This document shows positions 1-4,725 of a stretch of 6,117 bases of DNA, piece by piece. Under the pieces are notes generated by a model, which had not been told where the DNA came from, did no database searches, and saw only the letters and a program-made list of their open reading frames with translations. The translations under genes were made by a program, and so were the position numbers. The stretch is from Vitreoscilla sp. (lineage in GTDB: Bacteria > Pseudomonadota > Gammaproteobacteria > Burkholderiales > Neisseriaceae): positions 1 to 6,117 of the forward strand of contig JASLFS010000015.1 of assembly GCA_030150505.1 (NCBI GenBank). The letters run 5' to 3'. Within the stretch, counting starts at the first letter, position 1. Every line of letters begins with the position of its first letter.

Positions 1-572
1 GTGCTATATTGAGCAAGCAAGCCTACTGCTACTGAATGTTTATCATTGATTTTATAAGCAACTGTTGGATTCACATCCACAGCTGTTAATTTTGTTTCGT
101 TCACGTTGTAGCGTAAAACAGAATCACTATCGTATTCCGTAGATGATGCAAATGGAACATATACACCTAAGCCAACAGTAACCTTATCGTTAATTTGGTG
201 TGAGCCATAAAAATGAGGTACAGGAATAACATCATCAGTAATTTTCCCAGATGTTGATCCCGAGATTTCATTTTGGGTGCCCGTTTGAGGACTGGTTGCA
301 TACCAAGCTTGAGCATCACGATACTTAACACTCGGGGCAACCAAGTTCATCACACCCGTTACTTGAGTACCTTCTAGTTTCGTTAAACCAGCAGGGTTAT
401 AGAAAATAGTACCGGCATCCGCAGCTTCTGCAGAAGAAGCATTAGCGGTACTTTGTGCACTCGTTGACTGAGTACCAAAGTGATAGCCAGATGCCATTGC
501 ACTTTGTGCGGCAAAAGCAAGAGCAATAGCCACACTCGAATATTTAACAGTAGTTAATAACTGATAATGCAT
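1..572 (-). CDS. fadL: FadL/OmpP1-family outer-membrane long-chain fatty acid transporter, C-terminus cut off by the window edge
   Basis: This is a beta-barrel channel that brings long-chain fatty acids or other hydrophobic compounds across the outer membrane. The reading frame is open from the ATG at 572 to the left edge, giving about 190 residues of a family that usually has 420-470. Residues 1-27 form a signal peptide: a short basic start, a hydrophobic core rich in Ala, Val and Ile, and an AMA cleavage site before SGYHF. The mature N-terminus, which forms the plug, has the family pattern of small residues (Ser/Ala/Asn/Thr) leading into IFYNPAGL at about 56-63, the most characteristic FadL motif. 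Further on, VGLGVYVPF and the alternating strands around it fit the first barrel strands. The start is supported by GGAG at 580-583, seven bases upstream. It lies downstream of fadE on the same strand but behind a hairpin, so it probably has its own promoter. The exact substrate cannot be told from sequence, because the family also carries aromatic hydrocarbon channels. Confidence 0.92.
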   Translation of the reverse strand, partial: MHYQLLTTVKYSSVAIALAFAAQSAMASGYHFGTQSTSAQSTANASSAEAADAGTIFYNPAGLTKLEGTQVTGVMNLVAPSVKYRDAQAWYATSPQTGTQNEISGSTSGKITDDVIPVPHFYGSHQINDKVTVGLGVYVPFASSTEYDSDSVLRYNVNETKLTAVDVNPTVAYKINDKHSVAVGLLAQYS

Positions 573-579
573 AACGTTT

Positions 580-583
580 CTCC
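580..583 (-). promoter_or_regulatory. Ribosome binding site of fadL
   Basis: On the minus strand GGAG lies seven bases before the ATG at 572. It supports this ATG as the start, and the encoded N-terminus is a clean signal peptide. Confidence 0.7.
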
Positions 584-604
584 AATTTCATTATAGACAA
601 TACA

Positions 605-617
605 CTTGCAATGCAAG
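605..617. promoter_or_regulatory. Perfect 13-bp palindrome upstream of fadL, possible operator
   Basis: The plus strand reads CTTGCA-A-TGCAAG, a perfect six-base inverted repeat around one central base. It lies 33 bp upstream of the fadL start, in the stretch where a regulator could act. It differs from the AAAC-N4-GTTT operator seen in front of the tetR gene. It is too short to act as a terminator. A protein-binding site is an inference; chance is possible. Confidence 0.35.
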
Positions 618-686
618 CTCAATTAAATCCAAAGCAGCTCTTTATTTCAGTATTTCAAAATTAGAGTGACTACTTTAAGAATTTAA

Positions 687-715
687 ATTGTATTACGCCT
701 TGGTTATTATCCAAA
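687..715 (-). promoter_or_regulatory. Candidate fadL promoter
   Basis: On the minus strand TTTGGA (710-715) is separated by 17 bp from TACAAT (687-692). The -10 matches the sigma-70 consensus at five of six positions, the -35 only at three of six. It would give a leader of about 110 bases that includes the 605-617 palindrome. It is the best-spaced pair I found between the fadE terminator and fadL, but it is weak and not certain. Confidence 0.3.
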
Positions 716-738
716 GTCTTTTTGTGAAATTTCCTCTA

Positions 739-795
739 AAAACTAGCCTTTTAGTGACATTTTATTTTGGATTATCCTCATAAAAGGCTAGTTTT
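739..795 (-). terminator. Long hairpin after fadE, probable intrinsic terminator
   Basis: A perfect 15-bp inverted repeat (739-753 and 781-795, core CTAGCC/GGCTAG) starts 37 bases after the fadE stop codon. On the minus strand the stem is followed by a short T run (TTTTTAG when the last stem bases are included), as in a Rho-independent terminator. On the plus strand the stem is also followed by a T-rich stretch, so it may work both ways. The 27-base loop is longer than usual. The loop holds a small GGA-TAA-TCC inverted repeat that could shorten it by folding on itself. It would separate fadE from fadL. Confidence 0.65.
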
Positions 796-831
796 ATTTC
801 TTTTATACTACAAAAACATGAAAATATTTCA

Positions 832-3264
832 TTAGAAAATGTGTCGATCTAATAATTTATCATCGTGTTTATCTAACTTCATATCGAAGTCATCAACCAT
901 AATCGTATCGCGTTTTAACTTACGCGCACGAGTAACCAGCTTAAACTCATCTTCAGAAATAATACTGGTATCCAAAGCTTCTTGTAATTGTGTCGCTGGA
1001 GATACAGCTTCAAATTTACCTTCGCGAGCCAATTGACGTAATTTTTTCTCTAAAGGCTCTGCTGCAATCACTGCTTGGTGCGCATAACGCAACACACCAA
1101 TAGGATCTGACTCGTCTTTAGAAACATAAATACCTTTAGTCAAACGATCTAAGCTCTCATCACCCTTCATCGCCGTCAACGATACTTTAGTACCTAATTT
1201 ATCGCTAGGAGCGCTAATAGAATGGCCAATTGGCATTGTGAATAATCGTAAAACCATAGCCAATGGGCGATTTGGTAAGTTCTTTAATACACCATCCATT
1301 GCAGTTTGTGCGTCATAAAGAGCCTGTTCAACAGCATATTGCATAATGGCAATATCTGCTTCCTGACGACCTTCTTTTTCAAAACGCTTCAAAACAGCAC
1401 TAGCAATAAACAATTGAGAAACAATATCACCTAAACGTGCAGATAATTTTTCTCTAAACTTCAATGTACCACCCAAACTCGCCATGCTCATGTCAACCAA
1501 TACAGCATAGTTTGCGGCTAAACGAGTCATTTGACGGTAGTATTTTGCAGTTACACCAGCTTTAGGGCTCTTAACAAACACACCATTTGTTAAACCTAAC
1601 CAGAAGCTTCTAAAGAAGTTAGTCACAATAAAGTGCGTATGTCCAGAGAATGCACTATCAAAAGCTTGTGCATCATTATTAAATGCTGCATTCATTTCTT
1701 TTAATACGAAAGGATGACAACGAATAGCACCTTGGCCAAAAATCATCATACTGCGCGTTAAAATATTGGCACCTTCAACAGTAATAGCAATTGGTACAGC
1801 TTGGTATGCATTTGCTAAATAGTTTCTAGGACCAGATACAACTGTGCGACCACCATGAATATCCATAGCATCATTGACAGTTTTACGCATGCGCTCAGTA
1901 TTGTGATATTTCAAGATAGCCGAAATAACACTTGGTTTCTGTCCAATATCCAAGGCAGTCAATGCCAAGTCTTGTGCAGCTTCCATTTGATATGTATTCG
2001 CTAGGACACGAGCCAAAGCTTCATCAACACCTTCAAAGCGACCGATTGGTAAGCCAAATTGGTCACGAATACGAGCATATAAACTAGTTGTATATGAAGC
2101 TACCTTACCAGCTGCAACAGAGTTCGCTGGCAATGAAATACAACGACCAACTGATAAACATTCAACCAGCATTTGCCAGCCTTTACCAGCATAATCCAAT
2201 CCACCGATAATCCAATCCAATGGAATAAATACATCTTTACCTGAAGTTGGACCATTCATGAATACACTACCAGATGGGTAATGACGGCGACCAATCTCTA
2301 CGCCTTCATGGCTAGTTGGTACTAAAGCACAAGTAATACCAATGTCTTTTTTGTCACCTAACAAACCATCAGGGTCATACATTTTAAATGCTAAGCCTAA
2401 TACGGTTGCTACTGGTGCCAACGTAATCCAACGTTTTTCCCAAGAAACACGCAAACCTAAAACATCTTTGTGCTCTTCGCCAGTAACTGGATCTTTGTAA
2501 TCGCCTTTACAAACTACGCCAAAGTCAGGAATACCGCCAGCATCAGAACCAGCATGAGGGCTTGTCAAAGCAAAACAAGGAATCTCTTCACCCTTAGCTA
2601 AACGTGGTAAGTAATAATCCTTCTGCTCTTCTGTACCATAATGCTGCAACAATTCACCAGGTCCCAATGAGTTTGGTACCATTACAGTAACACCAGCACT
2701 ACCAGAGCGAGATGCTACTTTCATAACTACTTTTGCATGTGCATAGTTTGAAAATTCTAAACCACCATATTGTTTCTTGATAATCATGCCCAAGAAACCT
2801 TTATCCTTGATTAGTTTCCAAGCTTCAGGAGATAGGTCTTTGGTTTCATGAACCATTTCCCAATCATCCAACATTTCACATAGTTCTTCAACAGGACCAT
2901 CAATAAATGCTTGCTCTTCTTCAGTTAATTGAGGATCAGGGAAATTTAGCAAATTATTGAAATCAGGTTTACCTGAGAATAACTCTCCATCCCACCACAC
3001 AGTACCAGCTTCCAAAGCCGTTTGCTCGGTTTCAGATAATGCAGGCGTTACTTTTTTGAAAATAGCAAAAACACGGTTAGTAATCATTGCTTGGCGAACA
3101 GAAGGAATACAGCATAAAACTGCAACCACAATCACTGGTATAGCCCACCAGTAAGCGCCACCAATAGCAACCCCGATTAAAGCGGCAACCGCCATAATCC
3201 AGCCATTTGTTCTAAAATAAGCTGCGATGCCTAAAAAGACAATCAACAAAACGAGACTTAGCAT
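832..3264 (-). CDS. fadE: Acyl-CoA dehydrogenase FadE, membrane-anchored
   Basis: FadE performs the first step of fatty-acid beta-oxidation, the FAD-dependent oxidation of acyl-CoA to trans-2-enoyl-CoA. The 810 residues match the usual FadE length (about 815), so the gene looks intact. Residues 1-53 hold two hydrophobic segments (about 1-16 and 22-53) that should anchor it in the inner membrane. The dehydrogenase core follows: VPNSLGPGELLQHYGTEEQK at 196-215, PCFALTSPHAGSDAGG at 229-244, and AMDIHGG at 466-472. ITVEGANILTRSMMIFGQGA at 494-513 should carry the catalytic glutamate (E497, inferred by family comparison). The C-terminal FadE-specific domain (DUF1974 type) spans roughly 515-800 and ends near VDDFD. 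The ATG at 3264 is chosen because GAGGAG sits six bases before it; a longer in-frame TTG start at 3285 would put that site inside the gene. It follows the PsrA-like regulator by 37 bp and is probably cotranscribed with it. One small departure is His where E. coli FadE has Glu in TSPEAGSD, probably harmless. Confidence 0.96.
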   Translation of the reverse strand: MLSLVLLIVFLGIAAYFRTNGWIMAVAALIGVAIGGAYWWAIPVIVVAVLCCIPSVRQAMITNRVFAIFKKVTPALSETEQTALEAGTVWWDGELFSGKPDFNNLLNFPDPQLTEEEQAFIDGPVEELCEMLDDWEMVHETKDLSPEAWKLIKDKGFLGMIIKKQYGGLEFSNYAHAKVVMKVASRSGSAGVTVMVPNSLGPGELLQHYGTEEQKDYYLPRLAKGEEIPCFALTSPHAGSDAGGIPDFGVVCKGDYKDPVTGEEHKDVLGLRVSWEKRWITLAPVATVLGLAFKMYDPDGLLGDKKDIGITCALVPTSHEGVEIGRRHYPSGSVFMNGPTSGKDVFIPLDWIIGGLDYAGKGWQMLVECLSVGRCISLPANSVAAGKVASYTTSLYARIRDQFGLPIGRFEGVDEALARVLANTYQMEAAQDLALTALDIGQKPSVISAILKYHNTERMRKTVNDAMDIHGGRTVVSGPRNYLANAYQAVPIAITVEGANILTRSMMIFGQGAIRCHPFVLKEMNAAFNNDAQAFDSAFSGHTHFIVTNFFRSFWLGLTNGVFVKSPKAGVTAKYYRQMTRLAANYAVLVDMSMASLGGTLKFREKLSARLGDIVSQLFIASAVLKRFEKEGRQEADIAIMQYAVEQALYDAQTAMDGVLKNLPNRPLAMVLRLFTMPIGHSISAPSDKLGTKVSLTAMKGDESLDRLTKGIYVSKDESDPIGVLRYAHQAVIAAEPLEKKLRQLAREGKFEAVSPATQLQEALDTSIISEDEFKLVTRARKLKRDTIMVDDFDMKLDKHDDKLLDRHIF

Positions 3265-3270
3265 AAGCTT

Positions 3271-3276
3271 CTCCTC
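3271..3276 (-). promoter_or_regulatory. Ribosome binding site of fadE
   Basis: GAGGAG on the minus strand lies six bases before the ATG at 3264. This strong site decides the start against the upstream in-frame TTG at 3285. Confidence 0.85.
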
Positions 3277-3286
3277 AACTAACAAA

Positions 3287-3315
3287 CTGTTTTATATAAA
3301 TTTAATCTAAAACAG
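3287..3315 (-). repeat. Inverted repeat across the tetR-fadE junction
   Basis: CTGTTTTA (3287-3294) and TAAAACAG (3308-3315) are a perfect eight-base inverted repeat with a 13-base spacer, spanning the stop codon of the regulator gene. In mRNA it could form a weak, AT-rich hairpin between the two genes. No T run follows it, so I do not call it a terminator. It might tune the fadE/regulator ratio by affecting mRNA processing or partial read-through, but this is inference. Confidence 0.35.
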
Positions 3316-3943
3316 CAGGTGCATTTAAACCCGCCACCACAAATGGAACCACAAACTTCATAACCCTTTTCGGATCTTTCGCATTAACCCATTCTCGATG
3401 AGCCAATGCTTTTAAAACATCATTACCAGCAAATGCATTAAATACGGTACTGAAAGCAAGATGCATTCTCCAACGCACATCTTCTGGGGACAGATTGGGT
3501 AAAGCTCGCTGAAAAATCATCAAAAAATGCTTAATGAAATTATCATACTCTTTCGATAATTCTGTCCGAAATACTTTGTATTCGTCCATCATTAATCGAG
3601 AAACTAATTTAGTAACCAAGGCGGCTTCTCGTTTATTTTGCTCTGCGTATAGCACACTAGATTGAGCCCACGAATAAACCAAATCTTCCGCTTGCATCAT
3701 TTGACACTCGGTCATTTGGTTGATTCCATCCAAAACCATGGTGAAATAAGGCAAAATTCTACGGTTCAATACAGCCAAAAATAAAGATTCTTTAGAGCCG
3801 AAATGATAATGTACTGCAGCCACATTCACACCAGCATCTCGAGTAATCTGTCTTAATGACGATGCAAAAAAACCATGTATGGCAAAAGACTCTTCGGCAA
3901 CATACAGTATTTTTTCAATGGTTTGCTTTTCATTCTGACTCAT
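3302..3943 (-). CDS. psrA: TetR-family transcriptional repressor of fatty-acid metabolism, PsrA-like
   Basis: This is a 213-residue TetR-family regulator. The N-terminal DNA-binding domain covers about 5-55, with the helix-turn-helix in SLRQITRDAGVNVAAVHYHFGSKESL (about 29-54); the VNVAAVHYHFGSK stretch is very close to Pseudomonas PsrA. The C-terminal ligand-binding part also follows the PsrA pattern: RALPNLSPEDVRWRMHLAFS at about 146-165 and a hydrophobic VPFVVAGLNAP end. PsrA is known to repress fad genes and to release DNA on binding long-chain fatty acids or their acyl-CoA. Here the gene sits directly upstream of fadE and its promoter carries a PsrA-type palindrome, so the same role with autorepression is the best inference. 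The gene starts at the ATG at 3943, with only a weak purine-rich ribosome site (GAAAG) about nine bases upstream. A different TetR effector cannot be excluded, so the symbol is tentative. Confidence 0.85.
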   Translation of the reverse strand: MSQNEKQTIEKILYVAEESFAIHGFFASSLRQITRDAGVNVAAVHYHFGSKESLFLAVLNRRILPYFTMVLDGINQMTECQMMQAEDLVYSWAQSSVLYAEQNKREAALVTKLVSRLMMDEYKVFRTELSKEYDNFIKHFLMIFQRALPNLSPEDVRWRMHLAFSTVFNAFAGNDVLKALAHREWVNAKDPKRVMKFVVPFVVAGLNAPAVLD

Positions 3944-3965
3944 TAAATTATTCTTTCAAACAAGT

Positions 3966-3987
3966 GATTGAAACATACGTTTTAATC
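3966..3987. promoter_or_regulatory. PsrA-type operator overlapping the regulator's promoter
   Basis: The plus strand reads GATTGAAAC, then ATAC, then GTTTTAATC: two nine-base arms that pair at eight of nine positions. The core AAAC-N4-GTTT fits the published PsrA consensus, (G/C)AAAC-N2-4-GTTT(G/C), except for the last base. It covers the -10 box of the regulator's own promoter. A bound dimer pair would block RNA polymerase, giving negative autoregulation of the tetR-fadE operon. Binding itself is inferred. Confidence 0.7.
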
Positions 3988-4000
3988 TATTTTATGTCAA
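3972..4000 (-). promoter_or_regulatory. Promoter of the psrA-like-fadE operon
   Basis: On the minus strand TTGACA (3995-4000, perfect -35) is followed after exactly 17 bp by TATGTT (3972-3977, four of six -10 bases). The predicted transcript starts near 3965 and has a leader of about 22 bases. This is the best sigma-70 promoter in the window. Confidence 0.75.
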
Positions 4001-4224
4001 GAATGATTTTGGTGCAAAAAACCTAATTTATACATAAAAACCATATTCTTACAAAAACATAGCACATTTCTATAAAATTACATTGCCATTAATCAAGGTA
4101 AAATGACAATTTGCCATCATGATTTTATGAAGCATTCGAATATTGAATACTTTTTATAGTTGTTATCCTGATTATTTGCACTTAAACTGCTTATTTTTGC
4201 AACTTTAACAAACGAGATTTCTGC
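4001..4224. other. Divergent intergenic region; promoter of the membrane operon not clearly resolved
   Basis: About 220 bp of AT-rich non-coding DNA lies between the regulator's promoter and the plus-strand membrane operon. A plus-strand promoter must be here or nearby, but I find no good sigma-70 pair. TATAGT (4155-4160) is a fair -10 without a clear -35, and TTGCCA (4083-4088) with GACAAT (4105-4110) at 16 bp is another weak option. TTTGCA occurs at 4175-4180 and 4196-4201, exactly 21 bp apart, each followed by a similar CTTAAAC/ACTTTAAC stretch. No conserved reading frame or RNA gene was recognised. Confidence 0.4.
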
Positions 4225-4725
4225 ATGAGCTCATGGTTACGCAACCTACCTATTTTTATTATCATTGTGGATTTATGGTTCAATGTCATTCTTAATGTGG
4301 GACAAAGCTTAGATAAACACCCTATTTCATCATCAACCCAAAACAGCCTAGCAGTCACGCCGGAATTTGCTTTTAATTGGCTGCAAGTTTTGGTCAATGG
4401 TGGGATGGCTATTATTTTGACTTGGGCGCTATTCATGCTAGTCAAAGCTCACACCAGTAGCAAAGACATCAATTTTAAATGGAGCACCAGTAAAATTTGC
4501 GCCATCTTAATTTGTTTAGCATTTAGCATTCCATCTATTTATGGCTTAACAATGCAGATTATTCAAGCCATTACCATGCAAAAATTTTATATTTCATTTC
4601 AAAACATTCGCTATTTAATGATTGCCCTACTGCTGCCTTTTCCAAGTATTTTAGTCATTAAAACCATCATTAATAGCATTCAATTATCAAAAAAAACCAC
4701 TAAAATTTCGACTGATGCACCATGA
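4225..4725 (+). CDS. Unrecognised four-helix inner-membrane protein, coupled to an LTA-synthase-type transferase
   Basis: I do not recognise this 166-residue protein. It is very hydrophobic, with four likely membrane helices at about 7-25, 51-74, 86-106 and 128-150. The first helix begins right after the start, with no cleavage site I would trust. The loop between helices 1 and 2 is polar (about 26-48, Ser/Thr/Gln/Asn-rich), and the C-terminal tail is short and basic (KKTTK). No catalytic motif is visible. The stop codon overlaps the start of the following transferase gene in ATGA, so the two are almost certainly translated together. An accessory or stabilising subunit, or a membrane partner for the same lipid substrate, is the most natural guess, but the sequence alone does not show it. 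The ribosome site before the ATG is weak (GAG about eight bases upstream). GC in sampled lines is about 33%, below the roughly 43% in fadE. Confidence 0.82.
   Translation: MSSWLRNLPIFIIIVDLWFNVILNVGQSLDKHPISSSTQNSLAVTPEFAFNWLQVLVNGGMAIILTWALFMLVKAHTSSKDINFKWSTSKICAILICLAFSIPSIYGLTMQIIQAITMQKFYISFQNIRYLMIALLLPFPSILVIKTIINSIQLSKKTTKISTDAP

Noticed and set aside
590..595. Perfect TATAAT on the minus strand just before fadL
   Set aside because: Transcription from it would start at about the ribosome site itself, and the best -35 upstream (TTGCAT) is only 15 bp away, so it is unlikely to be the functional promoter.
839..1036. 65-residue plus-strand reading frame inside fadE
   Set aside because: It is antisense to the conserved C-terminus of fadE, has no ribosome site and has no recognisable protein features.
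1631..1639. AAGTGCGTA, similar to the Haemophilus uptake signal AAGTGCGGT
   Set aside because: Only seven of nine bases match, and it is within conserved fadE coding sequence. No Neisseria-type uptake sequence (GCCGTCTGAA or close variants) was seen either.
2957..3154. 65-residue plus-strand reading frame inside fadE
   Set aside because: It is antisense to the conserved N-terminal part of fadE and is of a length expected by chance.
3265..3285. Longer fadE form starting at an in-frame TTG (3285), adding seven residues MLVEEKL
   Set aside because: The added codons contain the GAGGAG ribosome site that is ideally placed for the ATG at 3264, and the shorter form begins directly with the hydrophobic segment as in other FadE proteins.
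4083..4117. Direct repeat TTGCCAT at 4083-4089 and 4111-4117
   Set aside because: Seven-base repeats at 28-bp spacing without further similarity are expected by chance in AT-rich intergenic DNA.
4191..4445. 84-residue minus-strand frame opposite the membrane protein gene
   Set aside because: The plus-strand frame has a clear four-helix pattern and a coupled downstream gene; the antisense frame has no domain-like features.
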